Source: Sphaeroforma sirkka (lineage: Eukaryota; Opisthokonta; Ichthyosporea; Ichthyophonida). Taken from it: a DNA stretch of 35,000 bases. A program made the translations under genes and the position numbers. Location: assembly GCA_001586965.3 (NCBI GenBank), contig LUCW03002009.1:1-35000 (forward strand), in the 5' to 3' direction. Shown piece after piece: positions 21,195 through 33,377 of the stretch; position 1 is the first letter of the stretch; every line of letters begins with the position of its first letter. The notes beneath the pieces were generated by a model. The model saw nothing but the letters and a program-made list of their open reading frames with translations, did no database searches and had not been told where the DNA came from.

Positions 21195-21878
21195 TCTACT
21201 ATCTAAAAAAATAAAATACAGTACATACGTATGTACAAATGTTTTTGTTTTAAAAAAACAAAATAGGTCTATTGGTACTATCTTTGCGTACGGCCGTGCG
21301 TCTGTAGACTCTGGGCCTCTGACCCGAACGCGGGCGTGGCCGGTTGCTCGCGCATGAGTGCCAGGCTGCCAGCTTTACCCCAAGCTGTTGAAAATTTGAC
21401 TCAGACTGTCCGAGTCGGTCCGTCGGACTGTCACTGTATTGCTTTTTTTTTGTGGGGGGGGTTGAAATTTCTGTTTTAAAAAAATAAATAAAAAGATACA
21501 CAAAAGACATGAAATTCAGAGATTGTGATTGACTGATTGAGATTTTTAAAAAGTAAGAAGAAAAAGAATGAATTTCTAGATAAATTTTTTGGTTTTGGTT
21601 TTTAAAAATAAATATACATATTACTATTCTTACGAAACGAGAACTATTTATTGGAGATTTTGGGGAATGTTTAAAAAAAAGTATATGTAAATAAAGGTTT
21701 TGTTGTGTTTATTGAAAAATAGGTACTTTTATAGAAACAAGAGCAAAAGAAAAAAATATCATGCGATTCAAATGATGCGTGAGTATTTACATGCTATATA
21801 TATATATATATACATATGTAGCACTTTAAAAATTACACATTCATAATAATGCATATATTGTAGTTCAAATAAAAGAAT

Positions 21879-23129
21879 ATGAAGGATCATATAAAGTCGA
21901 AGGATGGTCGTAGTATTATGTCCACGAGTGCAAGGCGCAAATGTGTTCTCCCATTTCCTGTTTATGTACACGATTTGGATCATTGCAAGCATAATATGAG
22001 GCAGAAACCTACAGTTAGAATCAGGAAACCACGATCCGGGCTTCATAGCGGCCTCCTAAATAAACTAGATAGTGCCAATGTAGCGCTAGTAACAGGTGAT
22101 TGGAGCGTGTCTATCCTGAATGTCGAAACGCGTACTTACAATCTACGCGGTGAAGACACATTAGAGTCAGAGCAATCGAGACGTCAACTCTATTTGCGTG
22201 TATTATCAGCGGAGTCGACAAGGTCTCGGATATCGACAGAAAACGTTGCTTCGACGCAGTGTTTAGATACAAAGAAATACACAAATCAAACCCCAGTATA
22301 TAGTAAAAAAATCGATGATAATTCCTCACACAGCCTTGGTCGTGACAGTGCGGTGTCTCTGGTTCCTATCACGATGAAAGTGTGTCCCCTTGAAACCACG
22401 GTCGCGTCATGGCTCACAGATACGGATACCAAGAAACCTGTGATGATCAGGATGAAATCAAAATCAGGTAAATCGCCTGTTATACACGTACAATCTCTCT
22501 CAAAATCTAAGACTATGACGGCTACCGGGCCAGTAGCAAGGCGTGCAGGGTCCAAATCAAACGATATCTTCTATGGGCGTAGTGGTAATTGCAAGAAAAG
22601 TCAAACGAGTAGCTTCAATACGGGTTCAGCCGAGATACTCAATTCGGCGCTAGCTTCACACAGCGGCGATATTCAAATTGAGAAGAAACTGGGACACCTT
22701 GTGGTGGACTTCAGTGACAACTATGCCACACCCCCAGTCACACGTACTAAGTCGGGAATGAAGGTCATTAAAATTCCCGCATGCGTCGATAAGCAAGCGA
22801 TTGCCGATGAGACTATTAGTACTGATGATAGAATAGATGACGATTATTGGTTGCAGGAAGACGAGGATGATTTGTCTGTCAACTGTACATCAATCACAGC
22901 GCGCTCGTGTGCGCCTATAGTATCGAGAAATGCTGCCGATGTCGAAGCCAAGCACAAGGGATTAAATCTGACTGAAATGCTTGGGGAGGACATGACTTTC
23001 ATTGAGTTTATGAACTTCTGCGTACCTCAGCCTACGGCTGTTGCCCTTAAAAAAGTCAAGAAGAGTTATTCGCGGAGTCTAAGCAATATACTCAAGAATC
23101 AAGGTCGAATACTCAACATCGATCGATGA
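21879..23129 (+). CDS. Single-exon gene of unknown function, 416 residues
   Basis: An uninterrupted frame of 416 codons, far longer than any chance frame in the surrounding AT-rich DNA. I do not recognise a family. The protein is hydrophilic and rich in Ser, Thr and Lys, with no signal peptide or membrane segment. The N-terminus is basic ([17 protein letters not shown]). There is a Lys/Ser-rich stretch near residues 190-225, a strongly acidic patch near 315-330 ([16 protein letters not shown]), and a conserved-looking C-terminal segment ([18 protein letters not shown]) before a basic tail. Start: first ATG of the frame. MST at codon 14 is an alternative. Two poly(A) signals overlap the stop. 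It converges on importin-11. It may be a lineage-specific regulatory protein. Confidence 0.75.
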   Translation: MKDHIKSKDGRSIMSTSARRKCVLPFPVYVHDLDHCKHNMRQKPTVRIRKPRSGLHSGLLNKLDSANVALVTGDWSVSILNVETRTYNLRGEDTLESEQSRRQLYLRVLSAESTRSRISTENVASTQCLDTKKYTNQTPVYSKKIDDNSSHSLGRDSAVSLVPITMKVCPLETTVASWLTDTDTKKPVMIRMKSKSGKSPVIHVQSLSKSKTMTATGPVARRAGSKSNDIFYGRSGNCKKSQTSSFNTGSAEILNSALASHSGDIQIEKKLGHLVVDFSDNYATPPVTRTKSGMKVIKIPACVDKQAIADETISTDDRIDDDYWLQEDEDDLSVNCTSITARSCAPIVSRNAADVEAKHKGLNLTEMLGEDMTFIEFMNFCVPQPTAVALKKVKKSYSRSLSNILKNQGRILNIDR

Positions 23130-23139
23130 ATAAAATAAA
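23129..23139 (+). promoter_or_regulatory. Poly(A) signals overlapping the stop codon
   Basis: Two AATAAA hexamers (23129-23134 and 23134-23139) begin at the last base of the TGA stop of the 416-residue gene. This implies a very short 3' UTR that would end within or before the microsatellite. Confidence 0.6.
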
Positions 23140-23202
23140 CACAGTATACCTTTGCGATGGATGTGAGAATATTGATGCAAATTTAGAGATATCTCTTACT
23201 GA

Positions 23203-23216
23203 CACACACACACATA

Positions 23217-23263
<47 letters not shown>

Positions 23264-23294
23264 CACACAGACACAGACACAGATACACAGACAC

Positions 23295-23364
<70 letters not shown>
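23203..23364. repeat. Compound (CA)n-(TA)n-(ACAG)n-(TA)n microsatellite
   Basis: Alternating purine-pyrimidine tract of about 160 bp between the two convergent genes. Long (TA) stretches flank an acagacac-type block. Confidence 0.95.
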
Positions 23365-23368
<4 letters not shown>

Positions 23369-23570
23369 TGGTTAACGAAACTCTTTGCCGAGCGCCCGTC
23401 CAGCATGTGCTTAAGGTGAAGTAGCTGTTGCAGTCGGAATACAACGAGGATTCCTCGCACAGAATACTCATTGAGATCTAAAGTACACACTAATTAATTT
23501 TAATTGTTTACTAAATTAGACAGATTCGCAGATGAATTTCCACCTGCTCCACTTGAGTACACTACCGAGG

Positions 23571-23726
23571 TCATTGCATTAGTTCGGCAAATTGCTTTTG
23601 CACCGGCGGACTGACAGTGCTTAATAGATTTTGGAAGCCATTTTGATCAGTATTCGCAAGGCCTGTCATGCGTGCCTGTATCGTATTCTTGAGCGACATT
23701 CGGTACACAGCGTCGTTGTGTTGCAT
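23571..23726 (-). CDS. IPO11: IPO11 exon 14 (C-terminal)
   Basis: Acceptor aatttactacag. 51 codons and TGA. Encodes [19 protein letters not shown] and [18 protein letters not shown], aligning without gaps with the last residues of human IPO11 (KDPVHTVSLQQFIYEKL, QGFQSLMETVDTEIVTQL). It ends two residues before the human C-terminus. Confidence 0.92.
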   Translation of the reverse strand: MQHNDAVYRMSLKNTIQARMTGLANTDQNGFQNLLSTVSPPVQKQFAELMQ

Positions 23727-25730
23727 CTGTAGTAAATTTTGTGGTGAAACAACGGCTTAGTATGATATGCTTGCTGTGTGGCAATCTCTGTGACAGTTGC
23801 AAAGGTCAGTATGCTGAATGCTAGCTTGTAACCGTTAGGTGTTAGCAGCAAATTCGTACATGTAGAGTGGAAAGAATCTGCTATAGCATAGGCAATCTGT
23901 AAGGTTGCGTGCAAGAGTTTTAAATGACCACATCTTACCATCTACAGCTGTTCATTCCCACAAAAGCACTGCACTTGAAGGCGTGCTACTGGTTACATAA
24001 TAATGTTCTGCATATCAACCACACAGTACATCACAGATCGTAAACGATCTAGATATTTAATAATACTCACCAGCAAGCTTTTATTGTTGAGTTGAACCCA
24101 CATACCAAACGCTCCCTCGACGTCTCGCCCAATTCTCCGGGTTCCGGCGCCCACGTATCTAAATCATTCTTCATCACCAGACAACTGTGCAATAGAAGTA
24201 GAGTCGTATACGATGAGAAACAATGGCTAACAACAAGTTAAGAGCTCTTAGGCCATTTCTAAGATTCGAACGTCATGGGACAACAACAACGATTTAACGT
24301 TGTACATCACTTTGGAATCTACCGTTTGCCGCACATTTACCGTATGAACAAACAAACATTCCAGCCACTCTGTAACAACACTTCAACCCCTATGATGACT
24401 GTTATACAGCCCAAGTACTAACACGCACTCATCTACTAACACTCAACTGAACTTACTCGTCACTCCCATTCTCGTTCGCCAAAGATCCGAATATACTAAC
24501 GAGCGCATCAATAGCCATAGGGAACTCTTCTGCCAACACCTGAGCATCTCGCATGGCCACCAGCTCTAGTACTACCGGTACAGCCAGACCAATCAATTTC
24601 CTGGAGTGGTAGCTAGATGTCCGGTCCAACCTCCTAACCCATCCATTCAGTAACACACAGAGCCCATAACTCGTCGCTTCCTCTTGTGTACTTATGTGTG
24701 TAGGTATCCTTTTCGCACCCGAGTGTGTGGTGTGTGATGAAGTGTTAGCAAACGAGTCCATTGTGGCTCTGGCAGCGGCACTGCGATCACCCTCAACACT
24801 ACTCGCAACATTCACTGGTCCGTTCTGTGTGTCATTTTGTATTTGTGTGTTTTTAGTGGTTACCACGGCCTCAGCTAAGATAGAACACAGGTCTTCGGTG
24901 GGCAATTGCACAGCTATACGCGCCAATATCAGCGAGAATGACACAAGCACATCTGTGCCGTCCGATTGGTTCTCAGCCAACATCCGAGTCGTCATGGCAA
25001 CCACCACACTCCGCATGGGGCCACGTGTGACTCCTACACCGCCGATAACCAACGCACAGTCTATGAAATCGACTATTAATTTGCAGCCCGAATCCTTCCA
25101 GGCGGCGAGGGCTTGGACGAGACGCTCGCACAAGTTATACTGCAGCAAGAAAATTTTATATAACGTGGTCAGAACCGAGAGTAGCCTGATAGTAGCACTT
25201 GGTTGAACGGCATCTCGTGGATGTTTTTTCTTTCAAATGAGAGAACAAGAAACTAGTAATATATTAAAAAAGAAGGATGATTTCTCAACGATAGGACAAA
25301 TGCTGTGCATGCACTAAGCGTGTTCATCGACACACGTACACACCACATGCGTCTGACCGATACTCTCGGCGGCCGAGGCCACAGCTAGAGACGTGGTCGC
25401 CATGGCAACGAGAGGGACTTGTTTGGATCCAGGGAAAAAAAGATCCGGGATAACAAGTAGATAACTCCGCAGTACCGCCATTACATCCCGCACAACTTCC
25501 GAGCCAACGTTCTCAATCAAACTGATGGTGCGCGGATACACATTCAGAATGGGTAGTTGTGGTGCATCTAGCTGAGTAGACGATGATTGCAGAATATATG
25601 AAATAAAAATGAGCATGGTCATTTGAAGACAAGAAAGCTGGTATTGAAATCGAATTTCAAAAGTACGAATTAATACACACAGACACAGACACAGACACAT
25701 ATATATATACATACAAATACCTGTATATAC

Positions 25731-25766
<36 letters not shown>

Positions 25767-25786
25767 ATAATACGATACAATATAAT

Positions 25787-25851
<65 letters not shown>

Positions 25852-25945
25852 ACATATATATATCTATAATACAATACAATACAATACAATATATTATAAC
25901 ACACACACACACACACATACAGATACATATATATATCTATGCATT

Positions 25946-26010
<65 letters not shown>

Positions 26011-28421
26011 TCCTGGCGATTATCTATAATCTGTAAATGCTGCGCGGCAATGAGAAAAGAAGGAATGCGACCATCGGAGCAGATGCATCGCATACAAACT
26101 ATTGCATCCGTTATGCGCAGACACAGGTGAATGTATATACTCACAAACTCTCACCAACGCACGCACTACGACAGCTTTATGCGCACCTGGCGGACCGCTC
26201 GTTTCCATAGCAACACGGAGTCATCCAACAAGTACACGTGCGCGGGATTAGTGACATCCGTACACGTGGCTATGATCTGGCACAGCGGATTCAGCAAACA
26301 GATCTCGTTTGCGTTTCCATCGGTAACAGAGGCACCCACACTCTTGCCCATGCTCTCCACCAAGGATGAGATGTTGCCGACCAGACACACCTGAGAGGAC
26401 GGACGGGGAGTATATATGAGACAGCATAGTCAGATTTGATTTCAAACAGAAGTAAGGGTGTATGCGGGATTCGGTAAGTAGCACGTGAACACACATTGTG
26501 CTTACGTCAGCATCCAACCGCTAGCCCACGCTCTCCTCTAAGGACAAGAGTAACCACATAGACACACCGGTGCGAGTGGACGGTCAGCGGGTTTTCATAG
26601 AGGTATGTGCGAGCATGATAGTATATGGGTAATACAAGTCAGTGTGTAGCGAGTGTACACACACACGATGCATTCAGAAACACTTATTTTATCTTGCCGG
26701 GCCTTCCACTAGTAATTCCCATGAGAGGTAACATGATATGCAGATACATATCTGAGAGAATAAGATAACGAGCATGCAGGTAAGTCGGTCTGCGTGTAGG
26801 ATTTTAGGGTTAGGGGTTTACTGCATAGATATATGTAAATGAGGGACAGTCGCCACGACCGGGATAGGTATTGGCTTGTAGCTTCTTCTCTTAACCAGCA
26901 CAATACCTTCACATTCGCCTCCCAAAATCCACGGCTAACTCCGGCATTGATACAAACCTCTCTCTCTCTCTCTCTCACAGCTCTACAGATAAACATGTAT
27001 AACCAAACGCATCGACACTGGGCACAGCACACACCTGGTACAGATCATTGATACAAACCTCATACACACACACACACACACACACACACCCAGCTCTACA
27101 GATTAAAAAGTAGAACCAAATGCATCGACACTGGGCACAGCACACACCCAGTACAGATCATTGATACAAACCTCATACACATACACACACACACACACCC
27201 AGCTCTACAGATAAAAATGTATAACCAAATGCATCGACACTGGGCACCGCACAGACCTGGTACAGATGATGGTCAGTAGCTTCTTCCCAGAGCTGGAACA
27301 ACACCTTGGCGATCTCCCAACCCAACCCAGGGCTGCCATCAACATTGAGCGCAACCGTACTAAGTTGATGGCGACACCGTTGCAGCACCACAGCCAGCGA
27401 CTGCAGCACACGCATACGCGTCTCGTCCTCGTCCGTGTTGGTCAGGAGCGAGAACACAGCGCTGATTGTGGGCGTTATGAAGGGCTCGAAAGAGTCTGTG
27501 AGGAGAGAGAGTGGGTTGCATTGAGTGTAGAGATAGGGGGGTGTGTAGATACTTCTACCAGATAAATACACATGGAGATCCACTCATAGTCACGTGTCTC
27601 GATGTCGTCACTCTCGTGTAACCATGACTATGATTTGTAGTTGGAAGCTCGCCACATCTACTGCGAGGCGGGGTTTTCAGTGTGTGTATAACCGGAGACG
27701 CATATTTGTACCTATGGACTGTTCATAGAATGATCACGATCACGATCACCGATGAGTGCTGCTATAGTGCTTTTGTTCTTGCTTCTATCAAGGTACTCTC
27801 CAGTTCCTGGACTTCGCACCCAGCGCAGTCTTATTCATACAGGACGAGACCATAGCGAGATATACGCTTGCACAGATATCACACATCCGGCATACCCCGT
27901 AGTTGATCTATGAGTATGTACAAACATAAATACACTCGCGTTTTCGGTTCTTTCACACCCCATGAGTGGACTGCGTATATTAAATCTATGTGGTCACGCC
28001 GGACACCCATGTGCACTCTCAACACTATATATATATGTATATATACATATATATGAACGAGAGTTTACATGCAGCACTATCTCATATGAACCGCTTAAGT
28101 ACATTCACGTAGGAATGCTCACACATGTGCTCATTCGCAGAAAACGCTTACACTCATTTTAAGAGAAAAACTTACATACTTTCATTCGAAAAAACGAAAC
28201 CAAAACCTCACATACATCCTACGACCGATGGTAATTAAGCAAACTTACGTACCGCTTCGGAATGCAACGCTGTCAATCAACACTCTCAACGCAGAGTTGG
28301 CTGTTAGCCGTGTCAGTAGATCCTCACCTCCTGCTACACCCGACACCATTTGGCCTCGCTCACCCAGTCCTGTTAGTATATATTCAATTCATCAGCTTGC
28401 AAAGTTGACATAAGAATGGCC

Positions 28422-28506
<85 letters not shown>

Positions 28507-28509
28507 TAT

Positions 28510-28585
<76 letters not shown>

Positions 28586-28763
28586 GAATATAGAACATTA
28601 GGTCTGCATTCATTTGTATTAAATGATGTCAGTCGGGTATACGTATATGCGTATGCATATACCTTGTACTGAGAGCGTAATACGGGTACATGCCACATGA
28701 ATCTGAATACGCTTGAGTAACTACAAATATATGAGTATATGGATCAATATCTATATCTATATA

Positions 28764-28843
<80 letters not shown>

Positions 28844-31800
28844 TCGAGAAGTGCAAGATATTATGACAAATGCATACATCTGGGTTCTGTGTCCGAAGCC
28901 ACACGCATGTGCTGTGTATTTGAGCAGGTGTGTATACTAGGGTGTATACAGGATAATATATTGTATAATTATGTATGTATTGCGTCGGAGTGCATACATA
29001 GATGATGTTATACGTGTGGGTGTGTGTTCATGATGTACATGTACTTATTGTTCGTGGTAGCTTCATACCTACGTGCATGCATAAACACACGACTTCAAAA
29101 AATCGTTAGAGTGTGTATACCAATGTGTATGTGTATATACTCAGCTAAACTATATGCACCAAGCCGGATGACTACCTCCCATACCCAACATACACACATC
29201 CCCAACTCCAGCTCTCATACCCGCTCCACTGGGTCCCGCATGTAGTGTCAGCAAGACCACGTAGAGAAACTGCATCTCCTCCTCCGTGAACACACACGCA
29301 TCTGACCACTGCATGAGCAGCCACGCCACCCTCCTTCTGATAATCGAGTAGTAGTTACAAGAGGGTGTTTGGGCTGGCGAGTGCGTGCGTGCGGCTGTGT
29401 CTGTGGCTGGGTGTATGGCTGCGAGGGCGCTCGAGTGCACCTTGAGATCCGGCAGAACTGTGCTGACGAGGAAGGATTTGAAGTCGAAGGTGTCGTGGAT
29501 GTCGTAGGAGGCTATGCCAATCGCATTGTACACCGCGTCTCTGTGGGTGGAGATGTCATTTGTACTGAAATGAATACCGAATTTGCGACAGATAGACGAG
29601 CCCCTATCCCAAGAGATATTTGAATATTGCCCACAATCAGATATGGGGATGAAGTAGATAGTCATGTAGAATGGCATAATATATTGGACATAGCAAAGCC
29701 CCAAAAATTGGGAACGAAGTCTGTTTACCTGATTAGAACGGATTGAAGGTCACTGGGATCGCAGGGTGCCGCGCCAGAATTAGCAAATATGGCCATTATC
29801 ATGTTGGTGACCGCTGGTAGCGCCGCCTGTTTCATCCGACCGACCAGCTCACCGAACAGAGCCTCGGCGCAAGGCCGTACCTGGATAATTGTCCATTACA
29901 ACATTATTAATGAGATTGTGTATTGGCAGTGTAGTATTAGTTAACTAGGTGGAAATCAGTAGGATGGGTGATGAGATCGGCAGATACTCGCTGATCTACT
30001 GAAGATCGGATAGCAAACGGGCCGCTTAACTTAATCACAGACATTATTTTTTGTGCATACACCGAACTGCGTTGACGCAGAACAAGCCCACGTGTATATG
30101 CATGTGTAACAAAGATTAACGTCGACTAATCCCGGCTACAAGTCAAATCAGGCAAACACAGGGCTGTATGTAGCCTATATTTGGGAACTTATCTGGAGGC
30201 TGTCTCAACCACGTGTATGCTGACAGTTTGAATGGCCCGTCACGGCGGAACACGCTGACCACACACTCGCTTGGTACAAACACACAAAACCATAGGAACT
30301 TCATAGCAGACCCTGCAGATCCCAAATACATCAAATAGCCGTAGTTGCTACGAGCACTTCCCACAGACACGCAGAGATTGGCCACACACTCCGTATGCAA
30401 TAGCGTTAAGAGACTTCGATTTAGCACCGCCGAGGGACACATACTGCAAACGCACATTGTTTGATGAGCCCTCGGCCCCATCATACACAGATATCAATCT
30501 CAAATCCATCCATAGCATAGGATAGGATAGTATAGGGTAGTATAGGATAGGATAGGATAGGGTAAGGTAGGATAAGATAGGATAGGATAGGATAGGACAG
30601 GATAGGATAGGATACCTCGAGGAGCGTTAGATCTGCGGCATCCATTGCGAACGCCTCGGGGTTATCCCTCCACTCATCTAGATCGGCCGTTGTGAGCAGA
30701 AAGTACTGTCCCACTAACACGCGCACCAGCGCATCGACCATATGGTTGGTTAGGACCGAACTGACTTCTCGTTTGGCTGCCTGTGCGTCTGTCGATTCCT
30801 CATCCTTTGGTGATGGGCAGATGGAGAGGGAGGGATTTGATTGGGTTACTGATTTTGACAGAACCTAGAAGTGTCCGGCGCAAAGCTGCAGATGAGAGAT
30901 GTTACATCGCGCAATACTTTTCGGACCCGGATAGTATATAGCTATGATTTCAAAAAATATAGCTAAGCATGCATCTTAGGGCAATTTAAACGCACACATC
31001 ATTTATGGGAAAAATTGAAGCTCAGAAGAAAAAAAATAAAGGATAACACGGGATTAAAACACAAATAGCCCAATACAAGATAAGAAGGAACAGTCCACCA
31101 CAAGGCACACCTGATACTCCACCTCACAGAGGCAGTTCTTCACCAGCATTAAGCACAGCAGCAGATAGTCGTCACTGGTGACCACACGCTCGCCCTCACC
31201 TGGGACATACTTCACTCGGCCCGCAGTATTCTCTCTACCCTCGAGTATACGATTGACCGCCAAATTACACGTGTGAGCTATATATGGTATGTAGCCAAAG
31301 GGATGCTGTGCCTGGGCTGTCACTAGTATCTTCATTAGAAGTCTGGCTGTGTTGTGTGCATCGTCGCATCCTCTCGCACCCCCAGCGGCTATTTGATTGG
31401 TCGAGACGGATTGGCGCGCTCGTTGCTCGCAAGTGGCGGTGGCCTCCAATATCGTTGCCATGACAACGGCTGAATCGGGCACCTTTTCGATGTCGCCAAA
31501 CCCGTGCAATAGCAACTTGCGCATAAGCTTCAGGCATGTGCGCGCCTCTACGCCACACCACTCCGCACTTCCACTTGCATCGCTCTGTGGGGGAGTTCGG
31601 TACTTCTCCAGCCAAATTCCGTAGACGCCCATAAAGAGCTGTCCACTGATCTCTCTGAACTGTTGTGTGCGCGGTGTTGGGAGTGTGTGGGGTTTGGTAC
31701 GTACACAATGACATACACATTGAAGGTAGTGCTTCAGTGCCAATTGCCGGTTCAAGTATGGGTTAATGGAGCATTCCGAAGAGATTGTCGGCGACTGTGT

Positions 31801-32689
31801 GAGATTAATATGGCTTGACGATTCTTTATGTGGGAACTTTGTACACGATAGCTATGAGTAAAGCGTCGTATGCACACACATCCACAACACTCATAGATAT
31901 AGTGAGAAACAAAAACAGACCAAATCTTTCCAAACTGCAGTGTACAAATCCTCGAGGCGCACCACCAATGTAGCCAACCAATTGCCTAGTTGTGCCGGTG
32001 TATGCGTATTTATACGCTCATCATACAGCACACACAAAAGCCATGTCATACTCTCACACACGCGCATATATATATATCCCTTTTCGCCTGCAAAGTTCTG
32101 TTTACATGGTACGTGTCTACAAGCCCATCCATACCTGTCGTTTGTTCACTACTTTGGATGCCATGACCTTAACGCAGCTGCCCATCAACTTCAGTGCTCG
32201 CAGTCGTACATCGCCAACCAACTGTACCAGCTGAGCCTGAAAACAGGAGCACACGACGGACGAACATAGGTCAGGAGACGAGACTAACTCTATGCAGCGA
32301 TTGCATACATACAACGAGCATGTCACCAGGAGTATGAGAATGCAGCATCATGCCTGAGGAAACTGGTAAAAACACGTGAAAGGGGAGAAGACGAGATATA
32401 CCTGTGTGTGTGTTTGACTGCGCACATGCTCGAAATGCGCGCTAGAGGTGACCACGGTGTTGGGGTCGGTAACGCCTTGTATAAGCTGAGAGAGAAGTTC
32501 GGGACAATCTGTTGGCCAATCCAAACGCACAGTTTTGGCGGTCATCTCGCACAGCAATTTGTAGGCGACTGGTGAGCTTTCGGAAAGGGTGAGGCCTACG
32601 AATTCACGTCTTTGGTAAAAGACGAAACACAGTGTTAGTAGACAATTAAATCCCTATTATGCATTTTTTTTTCCGTATGTCATATATAT

Positions 32690-32736
<47 letters not shown>

Positions 32737-32773
32737 AATCCATCCATTTACATACACATGCACGTGCACATAA

Positions 32774-32825
<52 letters not shown>

Positions 32826-32914
32826 CATACACAAAGATGCATACACACACACACACACACATACATGCATACATACATACATACATACATACATTACATA
32901 CATACATACGCACA

Positions 32915-32971
<57 letters not shown>

Positions 32972-33098
32972 CCACATGTAAAACACACACACACACGCAC
33001 ACACAATAATACATATATATATATATATATATCTATCTATGTATGTATATATATTTATCAATCTAAACATCTATCTATCTATCTATCTTCATCTATCT

Positions 33099-33142
<44 letters not shown>

Positions 33143-33192
33143 CACACACACACACACACACAATATATATATATATACATACACACGCACAT

Positions 33193-33286
<94 letters not shown>

Positions 33287-33301
33287 CATACGTACATACA
33301 T

Positions 33302-33377
<76 letters not shown>

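Larger units (their letters stand above)
17269..21878. other. Gene-poor intergenic stretch with degenerate simple repeats
   Basis: About 4.6 kb without a protein I can support. It is a patchwork of low-complexity DNA: cagtc/ctgag words (17880-17910, 18000-18040, 18750-18840, 20590-20640), gtcc words (18245-18360), CT/AG tracts (18540-18910, 19060-19090), a GC-rich pocket (19709-19752), the ggcgact array (20285-20350), poly-T/poly-A tracts (20840-21030, 21240-21260, 21590-21680) and the minisatellite at 21093-21194. Short frames of 60-90 codons here look like chance. Confidence 0.6.

Noticed and set aside
21250-21510. 86-codon minus-strand frame over a GC-richer patch
   Set aside because: No domain, low-complexity ends and no splice or promoter context. 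Most likely chance in a local composition shift.
24694-25206. 170-codon plus-strand frame
   Set aside because: Exactly antisense to IPO11 exon 12, which has clear homology, so it is a shadow frame.
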